From Chara braunii (lineage: Eukaryota > Streptophyta > Charophyceae > Charales > Characeae), in contig BFEA01000275.1 of the NCBI GenBank assembly GCA_003427395.1, positions 1,736,441-1,761,706 on the forward strand: a stretch of 25,266 nucleotides of DNA. Reading direction: 5' to 3'. Each line of letters opens with the position of its first letter. Within the stretch, counting starts at the first letter, position 1. Shown piece after piece: positions 1-9,138 of this stretch. The position numbers and the translations under genes are program-made. A model generated the notes under the pieces. The model had not been told where the DNA came from. It worked only from the letters and a program-made list of their open reading frames with translations, and searched no databases.

Positions 1-27
1 AAAAAAAAAAAAAAAAAAAAAAAAAAA
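1..27. repeat. poly-A run at window edge
   Basis: Twenty-seven consecutive A residues open the window. This could be a retroelement poly-A tail, a simple repeat or an assembly edge; the flank needed to decide is outside the window. Confidence 0.9.
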
Positions 28-42
28 GATCAGCCACTTCGC

Positions 43-225
43 ATTAGCAGGTCAATCACTGCCTGCCTATTGGCTGATCAAACAGACATTCACAGGTCGA
101 AGACTCTCCGCCCATTGACTGGTCAAGCAGTCTCTGTTAAAGGGCAGATCAAGAATTATCATTGGCAGATCGACTTTTCATAAGGTAATCAGGTATTCTC
201 CGTCTATTGGCGGACACTCATACAG
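43..225. repeat. degenerate ~46-bp tandem repeat
   Basis: A motif resembling ATTGGCWGATCAA recurs at about 69, 114, 161 and 206, giving spacings of 45, 47 and 45 bases. A further related copy starts near 43, out of phase. The copies are diverged and include variants of TGATCA. It looks like a decayed minisatellite or the edge of a larger repeat. No protein is evident. Confidence 0.5.
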
Positions 226-635
226 TGCATTCAAAGAGGTGTTGATTGTGCTGAATTATTATTAACTCTTACTCACTACCGCGCTTCCGTGTATTTCATT
301 TTGTCAAATTGCCCTTNGCTCGAGCAAACTCCTAAGTACAAGCCTATGGGCAGTAATTGTATCTTTAGTCCAATGAATCAGATAAATTAAAAGACCTTCA
401 AGGGTTAGCAGATATCAACTTTACGAAGCATCCCTGTTCGTTTGGTTCTGGCTTAGTAATTGTTGTTTGACGAGGTGAAAATGAGAATTCTTAAACCCGC
501 TACAGCGGACGCTTGGGAGACAGTCGGAATGCTATCCCCTACTGATCGCTGAGGACCTCGGAAGCGGGCGTAGCGAGTGACAGGCGCTGTTGTCCTTGGC
601 TTCAGCGAACAGTAGGCGCCCCTCCCCGGGTTTCC
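226..635. other. no gene seen
   Basis: Unassigned DNA containing one ambiguous base at 317. Integrase similarity from the neighbouring retroelement stops at about 636. I could not continue it in any minus-strand frame, and I see no similarity here to the candidate LTR at 6556 onward. Confidence 0.5.
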
Positions 636-1130
636 TCACAACGTGGCTTGTACCCCTTGATGCCCTCCTGCAATGCCATCGTGAAGCGCTGCTACGACGT
701 CAATCTGACGGTTCCTACCGCAGACGACTCTCCTGGGATTCCCCACTTCTCTCCTTACAAAAAGGTGGCCGTCTCGCACTAAGTAGCACTGCAGCATCCT
801 CTGAGCCCTATCGCTTGCATCCCTTAGCCGCATTTCGCAGGACAAAACAAGTCCCAGCTCTAGGTAGATCCCATCATACTCCTCTGCACGAAAGGCCTCC
901 TTAATCTCCCCCCCCTCGAACTCGTCGTCCTGGCTCTCGGGCACTTCGTCCACATTTCCTGCCGGGTTCAACGAGCCTGACTGGTTGAGGCTTTCTTGCA
1001 ATAACGTGGTGATGAGGAGATACATTCCTCCCATCAGGTCCTCATGCCGTTCTACCTGGCCAGGTCCTTCCTCAATCGTCCTCATGTCCTCCACCAGGCT
1101 ATGCGAGTTGGCCAGCGCTAACTCCATCAT
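636..1130 (-). pseudogene. Ty3 pol: RNase H-integrase linker and truncated integrase N-terminus
   Basis: This 164-residue reading frame is shifted by one relative to the RT/RNase H frame, which stops at 1127-1129, so a frameshift lies near 1130-1175. The first ~110 residues are an acidic linker. The C-terminal part resembles the integrase H2C2 zinc-binding domain: a segment LFVRREVGNPRRVV, then LHDGIAGGHQG, which carries the two histidines. The frame ends at 636 before the paired cysteines, and no DDE catalytic core follows. In intact Ty3 elements this domain begins an integrase of several hundred residues. The fragment therefore marks a truncation or rearrangement breakpoint. Integrase identity rests on the short H-rich motif and the position after RNase H. 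Confidence 0.7.
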
Positions 1131-2968
1131 CCACTGAACATTCTTACCACCCCAGGGATCCTCTTCTTCAAAGGTTCAGCCCTCCATTTGTATCCACTCG
1201 GCGTTTGCCAGATAGGATAGCATACACAGCCGGACACTCGCGGCGACCACTTGTTGATATGGAGACGAATATCTTCCTCCTGATCCAAAAATCCATCAAC
1301 TGGGGGCATATTCTCCACCGCCTCCCCTTCCTGTTTATCCCAGTTGATCCGACTCAGCCCGTCCGCCCAGTTCTTACTGCTAGGAATCCGTTCCAATTCA
1401 AAATTGAACATCCAGATGTACGTCAGCCATCTGGCAACCGTCGGATCCGATGGAACGTAATTCCTTAGAGAGTAGGCCAGGGCGGTCGGATCCACTCTCA
1501 AAATAAACCTCCTGCCGAAGATGTAGTTCCGGAAGATCCGCAGACAGTGGAGGACGGCAAGGGTCTCTCTCTTTAACTGAGAATAGTTTCTCTCGGTCGT
1601 ACAGAGAGTCCGACTCTCAAATCTCAAGGGCATTTCCTTTACCTCTATGTATGTCTGGATTAGAACTCCTCCTAAGGCAGTTGGCCCCGCATCCATTTCG
1701 ACAACGAAGGGTCGTGTCTCCGTGGCATCATAATCTGGCGCTCCTAACACCAACCCTCCTTCTCGAAATTCCTCCTTCATTCTAGCCACCACCTCTTCTT
1801 GCTCTTCACCCCAAACCCATTCCTGATCCTGACGGACTAACTTCCTCAGGTGTTCAGTCTTGGCGGCAAAGTTCTTGACGAAGGCCCCCCACAATCCACA
1901 TGTACCAAGGAAGCTCCTAACACCAGTTATTGAGTGGAACGGAACNGGCCACTCAGTAATCTTGTCCGTCTTCTTCACATCCGGCCTTCGGCCCTTCTCA
2001 CTGCAGACGAACCCCAAGATAGTCGCTTCCCTCATGCAGTGTCTGGATTTGGCCCCGCTCGCCGTGAGGTTATGCTCTTCGAGCAGGCTCGGGACCTTTT
2101 CGAGGTCCTGGATATGCTTCCAGACAAAGCGCCTTACCCCTGGCGAGACTTCGTCGCTTTCTTTCACCGTCGGCCCCTTCACCACCAAATCGTCGATGTA
2201 TGGCTGTGTGATATGGGGGCTAACTGACTGCATAGCCCGAATCATGGCCCGTTGGACCATTGCTACCGCATTGGTCCACCCTTGCGGGGCCACGTTCATG
2301 TGGATTAGCCCTCGCGGCGTGTGCATAGCCGTCACAGGCCTGTCCGGCGGGTAGACTGGGAACAGATCATATCCTGAGTAAAGGTCTATAAGTGAGATTA
2401 TAGGCCTTCCAGCACTCGATTCTGACAGCGCGTCAGCATTGGGCAATCCTCCAACATCCCGCACGGTCATCGTATTCAGTCTTTGCAAATCTTGCACCCC
2501 CTGAATCGTCCCGTTAGGCTTGATAAAGCAGAACCACGGGGACGCCTACGGTCCACTCGAATAGTCGGCGGCGTGCGTACATATTTTGTCGTCGAGGTAA
2601 TCCACCACCTTTTTTTCCTCGTCAGGATTGGGATATCGTGCCCCTCTCATGTTCCAAGGCTCGTGTGGCACGGTATGAATGCGGATCATAGGTATCTTGT
2701 CCACATCCAGTCTGACACGCTCCTCGTCGCTAAACGCATAGGCGCGATGCCTCCTTTTCATCAACTCCCCCATCAACGTTCGGTCCTGAGGCAGTAGGAA
2801 GTCGGGTTCCCCTATAATCAACTTCCCCTCGTTCCCTTCGTTCATACGATATGGCCGTGCTAGAGCACTCTCCCTCATTCGTCGTATCAACCCTCGTTCC
2901 CTTTTGTAGTATGCTTCCTCATCTTCTGTAACGAGGACGGAAACCGGGCGTCACTTCTTATCTACCAT
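1127..2968 (-). pseudogene. Ty3/gypsy reverse transcriptase-RNase H (pol), broken
   Basis: One reading frame carries RT and RNase H, interrupted by TGA at 2951-2953 and TAG at 2546-2548. In the 456-residue part starting at 2497, the RT palm shows SLIDLYSGYD with Asp38 and the catalytic box PYIDD at residues 99-103. Upstream of the TAG, a proximal RT segment contains PHEPWNMRGARYPNPDEEKK. The connection region has VRSFLGTCGLWGAFVKNFAA. RNase H follows with VEMDAG (Asp), LKRETLAVLH (Glu), RVDPTALAYSL and NWADGLSR, matching the usual DEDD positions, although the common TDH is VDP here. It would copy element RNA into DNA in the virus-like particle. One ambiguous base lies at 1946. The stops and the downstream frameshift make it a pseudogene. 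Identification as Ty3/gypsy RT is firm. Confidence 0.92.
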
Positions 2969-4209
2969 TTTGTACCGCCTTTGGGAACCCTGCTTGAGCC
3001 GCCCCCTAAAAAAGACTGACTCACAGATTGCGCCTGCGCTGATGCGGGGCTCCTCCGACCGCCCGGAAACCGATATACCAGCTCCAACCTTCCGGCCTCG
3101 AGGCATTCCAGAACTTGCTCCCTCAAGGTTTGGATGGCATCCGGATCCGCCATCTCATGTGCGGTCACCAAGTCCATGGCCTTTCCGACGTCCGATAGGC
3201 TAAGGGAAAACGTTTTCAGCTCCTCTTCTCCTTCCGGCTCTACCCGAAGCCTTCGGCGCTCGCCCTCCGATTTTTCGATTGTGAACGATCCTCGATTGGG
3301 CCGGTTCCTTATGCTTCCCGGCCTTGTGTTTCTGCAGGTAATTATTTCATAATTCCCGCAGGCAGGGTCACATACGAGAAGGATTAGAGTCCCGTCATGC
3401 TTGTTGAACATCACGGCCTCTGTCCTACTTAGGAACGATCTCCCAGGAGGATTCCAGGATCCACGTCCGGCATTATGAAGCAGCATGCCCTGGCCTTCAC
3501 CTTTCCAACCTCGATGAGCACATTCGAGGCTGTCCCGCAAAAACACGGCCTTACAGCTGGCTCCATGCAGAATACTGCAGTCAGAGCGGTCTATATCCAG
3601 CCCGAATTTGATTGCGTCCGCCTCCCGAATGATGTTTATTTCGGCCCCGGTGTCCACCATTGTTGCACACTTGGAGCCCTTTACCACCAGATCCATCATG
3701 CCGCAGGCTACGCACTTCCAGTCCATCTTCGTACCTGACTCCGCCCACTCTGCCTCCTTGGGCAGGATCGTACCCAGATGGACATTGGGCACCAGGCGCC
3801 GCGACAATCTCCCCTTCAGTTCATCGCAGAGTCGTGGGGCCGACGCTAGGATTTCCTTCAGAGTCATGTGGTCATTGTGCCCTTCTAGCAGTATGTTGAT
3901 CACCTGCTCTACATCAAACCCCTCCTCCAACCGAACCGCATACTTCTTTCTTTTGGGCGGTCCGTCACACACGACCGGCTCGACCTCTCCCCTGGCTCCC
4001 TTTTTCCTTGCCCGCTGCTCCGCTCTCTGATCCTCCTCCCTGCGCAGCCTCTCGTCCTCTTCCTCCTCGTTGTCGTCATCCTCCACTTCCACAGCCTCCT
4101 TTCTTTTTCCTGGCTCCAGCTCCCTCCTTGGAGGCTCTTGGCTGGTGCTGGTTTTGGCTTGACTTCTCGTTCGTGCTGCGTGCGCCAGCCGGGCCTGCGA
4201 AGTGAGGGG
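2962..4209 (-). pseudogene. Ty3 gag-pol: acidic linker plus aspartic protease
   Basis: This is the same frame as the gag segment above it, separated by a TGA at 4210-4212. It begins with a charged Glu/Asp/Arg-rich stretch. A retropepsin-like site follows: CATMVDTGAEINIIREADAI, with DTGA as the catalytic aspartate box. Downstream text such as FNKHDGTLILLVCDPACGNY and LGKAMD-like helices continues toward RT. The protease would process the Gag-Pol polyprotein as a dimer. The frame ends with TAG at 2962-2964, while RT continues in the next frame from about 2980. That shift could be decay or the site of a Gag-Pol frameshift; the sequence alone does not decide. The region between the protease core and GRSFLSRTEA looks scrambled and may hold a pair of compensating indels. 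Confidence 0.8.
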
Positions 4210-6233
4210 TCACCCCATCATACCCGATTGTGGGCACGACCACACCACATTTACTCTGGGTCGTCCAGGCGCTGACTCCAGACCAGAGTCGTAGAGGAAC
4301 ACCTTGGGGATGTTAGACTTCAATTTCCTCACTTCATCACAGAGGTCCACCAACTTCTGTTGGTACCTCCCCATCTTATCGAGCAGGTCCTCCATTTTCC
4401 CCAACAAGACGGACGAAGGTTCCATCCTTTCTTCCTCATTTTCGTCATCTGACTCAATGATTATGGGCTCTTCCCACTTACTTCCTCCTCGTGGCCCTTG
4501 AGTCACTTCCTCATCGCTTCCCACTTCCTCTACCCCAATCGGTAATTCTTCCTTTTTCTGCCATAACCTAAATTCCTCTATCCCCACCGACGGTCCTTTC
4601 TTCTCCTGCCATAGCCTGAAAATGGCACGGGGTGGCGGCCCAGCTGCCGCCCTTCGTTGGGCTTCCGCCCTCACTCCTCCAAGCCTTTTGTCAATGGCCT
4701 CCCCAAACTGATCGTAGATGTTCCCATCCATAGTGGAGGAAATCAGCCCGCTTCTCTCGTCTTCCCGTCTTATATTACAGAACCTTATAGTGTGGCCTTG
4801 CTGGTCACAATGTTGGCAGATGGCCATCCTCTAGTCAAAACGGGGTCTTCCATACCCTTGACTTCCCTGATCCCCCTCGCCTTGATACCCCTGGCCTTGG
4901 TACCCTTGGCCTTCGTACCTCTGGCCTTGGTACCCCTGGCCTTGATTCCCTTGGCCTTGGTACCCCTGGCCTTGGTACTCCTCGCCTTGATTCCCTTGAC
5001 CTTGGTACCCTTGGCCTTGACCATTCCATTGCCTTCCTCTTCCGCCGCCATTCCTGCCTCGCCCCCTTCCTCCACCCCTCCCTCCGTTGCCTTGATTGCC
5101 CTGCCCCTGGTTCCCACCTCCAGCCACGCTTCCCTGTGAACTGGGAGCGGGTGACGGTGGTGGGGCCACAGGCTGGGCCTGGGCTGCGGGGTAGATGGGT
5201 GGCGGCATACTTGTTTGCGGTCCGGCTACTGGTGGCGGGCTACCCCATGGTACGATTGCATTAATCACCGGCCAGGGCCACTGTCCGTAGGAGGGCGCCC
5301 CTCCTTGCGAGACGCCCGTACTAGATGATGGAGCCGCCACATTCAAAGGGGTTGGTGTCAAGGCCTGAGGCGCCTGCGCTTTTCCTGATCCCTCTCCGCC
5401 ATGCGCCAAGTTACGCACTTTGCGCTGGGCCTTCGTCAGGTGATGCGGCACCGGCTCTTCCTCTTCCCAGAGCTCCTCCTAAACAGCCTCCTCTATCACC
5501 GACTCCGTTCCTTTCACTTGGACAGCCGTTACTACGCTCCTTTGCACCACCGACTCTGTCGCATACCCCAGCTGTGTCAATACGTCTGTAACGATCTTTG
5601 TTACCCCCGGGGTCCCAGAAGCGGTCGCATCTCTTTCCTTTCTCTTCTGCCTTTGCAGCCGTACCTGACGTTGCTCCACCTGGTCCAAACACCCAACTTC
5701 CACCCCTCTGTCAATGGTGGTCCAGGTGAGCTTGGTGCTACCCCCTCAATGTCTCGTCAACTCGACGGTCTCCGATGCCGTGAGTAACCCTAGAAAAATG
5801 ACGCATTGTGCTTCCTCCGAAATCCCATGGACCTTCCGCGCCCTCTTCTTAAATTCTTGAACAAAGGCCCCTATCTTCGTAAAATCTTCTTTGTTCATCG
5901 CCTCAAGGTCCGCGGTAGTCAACAACCCGTCTCCCAGGCGGTATTTCCTCTGCATCCCCTCCTTGGACCTCTCCCAACTACCTTGGGCCGCATCTATGAC
6001 TTTCTCCACTTCCTGGTGGTAGCTGTGGAGGACATACTGAAGAATGCGTTGGAACTTTACAACGTTCGACCGCCCGACCAAAGCCATTCTGAAACCCTCT
6101 CTCCACAAAAGTGGAAGGTATCGACTTTAGGGATATTGCTCGGGTTCCTTTCATGCCTGTCAATGGCCGCAATGAGGTCATCGAGCGTCAGGCCCTTCTT
6201 GGAACCACCCGATGCGCCACCGCCCTGCGGCAT
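4210..6233 (-). pseudogene. Ty3/gypsy Gag with CCHC knuckle, broken
   Basis: The ATG at 6233 opens MPQGGGASGGSKKGLTLDDL, runs about 57 codons and ends at a stop after a frameshift near 6065-6108. Gag then continues in another frame. The retrotransposon-gag helical region is at 6108-5746 (KFQRILQYVLHSYHQEVEKV, then MQRKYRLGDGLLTTADLE). A Lys/Arg-rich helix follows, then a Pro-rich stretch, a Gly/Gln pentapeptide repeat and a nucleocapsid knuckle at about 4818-4777. The knuckle has CX2CX4HX4C spacing (C4, C7, H12, C17 of MAICQHCDQQGHTIRFC). Gag would form virus-like particles and bind element RNA. Stops sit at 5746-5748 (TGA), 5479-5481 (TAG), 4831-4833 (TAG) and 4210-4212 (TGA). All but the N-terminal piece share one frame. 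Confidence 0.85.
4848..5025 (-). repeat. 15-bp tandem repeat coding Gly/Gln pentapeptides in gag
   Basis: About ten imperfect 15-bp units (GTACCCCTGGCCTTG on the plus strand) encode pentapeptides of the form G-Q-G-Y/N-Q directly before the CCHC knuckle. Because the period is a multiple of three, several other frames are also open here; those are shadows. A low-complexity Gly/Gln/Tyr tract next to a knuckle suggests RNA binding or condensation, which is inference. Confidence 0.9.
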
Positions 6234-6536
6234 CTTGACAGACTTTTCCCTTCAAGTTCCCTGATAAGAAAGAAAAAACAAGCATACTTCTTTTATTCAG
6301 CATTGCACCTTGACCGGTATATTTAATCCGTCCTACCTATCTCTTACTACGTACCTTTACCCAATGCTACACGTTCGTCCTTCATACCTTCCCTTACTCA
6401 GGTAGGTAAATTTCCTCACCTATACTTAGTCATTCATTATTTTTCAAACTTTCTCGTCCTTCCTTTTTGCCTTTTCTCGCTCACTTCTCATACCTAGATG
6501 TCGTTCCACCAGCGACAACGGTAGGCTTTCCGTTAT
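6234..6536 (-). other. 5' untranslated leader of the Ty3 element
   Basis: This stretch lies between the primer-binding site and the gag ATG on the minus strand. No convincing ORF of its own was seen. It would hold the leader and any packaging signal; none was recognised. Confidence 0.55.
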
Positions 6537-6553
6537 CCCCGGCAACGGCGCCA
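6537..6553 (-). promoter_or_regulatory. primer-binding site complementary to tRNA-Asp 3' end
   Basis: On the plus strand CCCCGGCAACGGCGCCA reads as the 3' acceptor end of plant tRNA-Asp including CCA. The minus strand therefore carries the complementary PBS, TGGCGCCGTTGCCGGGG, all 17 bases matching the tRNA tail as I remember it. It lies two bases inside the LTR edge, the canonical position for priming minus-strand DNA synthesis. This anchors both orientation and LTR boundary. Confidence 0.9.
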
Positions 6554-7031
6554 CCTGTCGAGCGCATCGGTCCGGCACCGCACCAGGGCAGCACGGGACC
6601 CTCCCGGTCGCATCACGCAGGAGTTGGTTTTAAGTCCTTCGTCGCAAATAATACATATGAAACTTCCTTAAGCCGCTCCGGCAGAGTGCGCCAGCCATAC
6701 CTCTCGCGAGCCCCTACGACAGGATAGGGCCTACGCTAGGCACGACTTACCTACACCTTACGGGAGTTGTCACCTCCCTTCGGTGGGCGTATCCCCGCCG
6801 AGCTACCAGTCCACAGTACGAGAGTTAATCAGTTGCTGTCGCAAAGGAGGACCAGCCGAGGGTGTTTCTCGTTCGCTGTAGTATAGGGGATACGCGCGGT
6901 AATACGCCTCTATCGAACCCGCACGCGAACCGACATCTTGGGGGGCTGAGGTCCCAAGTGCGACTCGTCGTCGGTCGACTAGGACGCATCCCACACACCA
7001 CGTGGACACCTCCTTACGAACACAAAAATAA

Positions 7032-7050
7032 AACACACACACACACACAT
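7032..7050. repeat. (AC)n microsatellite
   Basis: A short run of alternating AC inside the candidate LTR, bounded by A-rich sequence. Confidence 0.9.
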
Positions 7051-7257
7051 ACAAAACAGCACAACACAAATAACGCAACAACGCTCCTAGCCCCTCGGTT
7101 GCCAACCCATAACTTTCCAATGTGGAAATCGAATAGGTGTCGCGCGCGAGACTTAGTATAAAACCGCGCAGACGCAGGGCTAACTCATATCGACTCGCAA
7201 TGAAAGCGTACGCCGGCAGTCGTGACAATGGCGTACTATGTAGTACCCATACTCAGA

Positions 7258-7282
7258 CGATCCTCGTTAATCTCGAGGATCG
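7258..7282. other. 9-bp perfect hairpin in candidate LTR
   Basis: CGATCCTCG and CGAGGATCG form a perfect 9-bp stem around the 7-base loop TTAATCT. It could act in LTR RNA or as a terminator-like fold; no function is assigned. Confidence 0.75.
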
Positions 7283-7403
7283 CGTTCGATACTCAAATGT
7301 CGGCTGACACGCGCCTTGAGGGTTAATCTCTCGACGCTGAACAACCGTCATGCGCGGTTGAAGACCACACCCTCTTCTGCACCCTGTGCAGAGGGATTGA
7401 GTA

Positions 7404-7420
7404 AACAGCTTTAAGCTGTT
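7404..7420. other. 17-nt palindrome in candidate LTR
   Basis: AACAGCTT and AAGCTGTT flank a single central T. Just upstream, CTGCAC (from 7377) and GTGCAG (from 7386) form a second small hairpin. Both may simply be folded LTR sequence. Confidence 0.7.
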
Positions 7421-7589
7421 GTGGCAGTCGAACATCAAGGGGGTTGACTTTGACGACTGTCACGGACTATAACGTCCAACTATAAGAACTCCAAAGAGCA
7501 AAAGATAACAGAGGGTAATCCTTTCCTCTCAAGCCATAATCTGGTTAACCCTTATGCACAATTGCAGTAGGTCTCTCGAATACTCAGGG

Positions 7590-7606
7590 CACTTATAAAT
7601 ATATAA
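7590..7606 (-). promoter_or_regulatory. TATA-like sequence, possible LTR promoter
   Basis: An AT-only stretch (TTATAAATATATAA on the plus strand) lies in otherwise mixed sequence about 1 kb outside the inner LTR edge. On the minus strand it reads TTATATATTTATAA and could be the U3 TATA box. Position and composition are the only support. Confidence 0.25.
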
Positions 7607-7787
7607 GGATAAGTCATATAGGGCGATCACTTCTCACAGTTACAGTGAGGTTCCTCTCAGCCATATGTGTATGAAATCGCAGGCAACCACACCCAGAGTT
7701 CGAACCACAATCATACCTGCAATCACATCGACGAGTCAAATCAACAGCCCACACGCTACGCGGAGTCAACCCCAAGCACCTTCGACA

Positions 7788-8300
7788 CTCATACCCCTCG
7801 CTTTAGCCATGCAAGCCCCAAACGTCCTGTCCAACCAACCTTAATTAAAATACTTAGTACCTTTGTTAAATGGCCATTCAATAAAAGTCCGGGTGAAACC
7901 TTAATGAAACAACGAAATCACCAAGGCTAAAGCCTTTTAGGTTGAGTGTGGAGGGAAAGTTGAAATTGAGTCGTAGACTGACAAATCGGCAACCGACCTA
8001 TTATCAGTGATAACAGAAAGTGATCCTCAAGGGATCAAGCTGGATCTAGCCCTGAAATTGGATCAAATGATAAAAAAAAACCTGTAACACACGGCAGACC
8101 AATCCCCAAGCTAAGATCATAAGTGTATAGAGAATACAACTCTATAATACATCCTCACTCAAAATCTCCTTTTAAGCTAAACCTAAGTCTACTTTTAAGT
8201 CAGTGCTTAAGCCAAAGGTAGACCAACTGCAGAATCTCCCCTATTCCGGGTGGATCGCCTCAATCACCACATGTCAAAATACAATCTATCTCCTATAAAC
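7788..8300. other. no gene seen
   Basis: Moderately AT-rich unassigned DNA leading into the tandem arrays. Short ORFs such as one at 7667-7930 show no recognisable motif. Confidence 0.5.
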
Positions 8301-8302
8301 TA

Positions 8303-8870
8303 AGAAAATTTCGGCAGCGCTTCCCGTAGGAAAAGTGTCTTTCCATAATTTATATAAGCCCAGATATGAGAGCAGAAATAATCTCTAACTCCTAGAAAGT
8401 CAAATTTTATCTAACTCCCTGATTTAGTAAAAATTTCGGCAGCACTTTCTTTACAAAGGGAGACTTCCCAGATTTATACTAAGTCAGATTTGAACTCACA
8501 AGACAACTTGAGTTCAATTTAGACAAGATTTAACCAACTCCTTAATTTTGCAGAAATTTCGGCAGCACTCCCTTTAGAAAAGTACTTTCACAAAATTTAT
8601 ACAAAGCGAGGTCAAGAATTTGAAAATAACTTTGACTTCTCAAAGTCCAATTTTGTCTAACTCCGTAAATTAGTAAAAATTTGGGCAGCACTCCCTCTAG
8701 AAAAAATCACTTTCCAGATTTATACTAAGCCAGATATATGGAAAAGACAAGTTGAACTTTGACAAGTCAAAAGTTGACTAACTTCTTGGATTTGTAGAAA
8801 TTTCGGCAGCGCTTCCCGTAGGAAAAGTAGTTTGTCAAGCTTTATACAAAGCCAAGTATAAGAAAAGATC
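8303..8870. repeat. ~123-bp tandem array, five units, each centred on TTTCGGCAGC
   Basis: The motif TTTCGGCAGCRCTYCCYNTAG recurs with TCGGCAGC (TGGGCAGC in unit 4) at 8311, 8436, 8559, 8682 and 8803, spacings 125, 123, 123 and 121. Each unit continues with a short GGAAA/TTTCC-like hairpin, then a TTTATAYNAAGC box, a variable hairpin and a TCTAACTCC-like box. The variable hairpins are TTGAACTCA/TGAGTTCAA (8490-8498 with 8509-8517), ACTTTGA/TCAAAGT (8629-8635 with 8640-8646) and a near-palindrome at 8750-8779; unit 1 has only AGAG/CTCT. I associate TTTCGGCAGC-type repeats with plant LTR retrotransposons, from memory and unchecked. No coding potential was seen. Confidence 0.9.
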
Positions 8871-9138
8871 TCAGAAAATGCAGAAATTGACCTAAGTAAA
8901 AAAAAGTTATTATAGAAAATGTAGGAATCGACACTAACTCCTATGGCTCTAGCACGTGGCGAGCAACTAAAGCAACTACCTATAATACTGAAACCCAAAC
9001 AAACTAGTCATCCCATCCAGTCACATACAAACCAAACCACGAATGTAAGTACTCTCACCATCCCAAGTTCATTCCATATAAATAGTTCATGAATCTTCAA
9101 GTCCTTATATCCTTATACCCATCTTACATAAGACATAG
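8871..9138. other. spacer between tandem arrays
   Basis: AT-rich sequence with no repeat unit or gene recognised. Confidence 0.5.

Larger units (their letters stand above)
636..7787 (-). mobile_element. decayed, truncated Ty3/gypsy LTR retrotransposon
   Basis: The order along the minus strand is candidate LTR, tRNA-Asp primer-binding site, gag, protease, RT, RNase H, integrase N-terminus, which is the Ty3/gypsy (Metaviridae) pol order. The PBS at 6537-6553 lies two bases inside a TG/CA LTR edge at 6556. The coding body runs from about 6233 down to 636, with at least six in-frame stops and at least three frameshifts. The integrase catalytic core and the 3' LTR are missing, so it cannot be autonomous. 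The outer LTR edge near 7787 is a guess from a CGACA inverted match to the TGTCG at 6556. The proteins resemble, from memory, families common in Chara; this was not checked. Confidence 0.85.
6556..7787 (-). mobile_element. candidate 5' LTR of the Ty3 element (outer edge uncertain)
   Basis: The inner edge is set by TGTCGAGC at 6556, that is, an LTR ending in CGACA on the minus strand, next to the PBS. The outer edge is not defined, because the partner LTR is absent and no target-site duplication can be compared. CGACA at 7783-7787 would give matching ends and a 1232-bp LTR. The LTR could be shorter, or much longer and include the arrays at 8.3-9.8 kb. No ORF inside looks real. Confidence 0.5.

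Noticed and set aside
1205-5787. Plus-strand ORFs such as 1860-2354, 3608-4030, 4657-5139 and 5401-5787
   Set aside because: They lie antisense to the convincing gag-pol frames and have no domain of their own; the one at 4657-5139 is open because of the 15-bp repeat.
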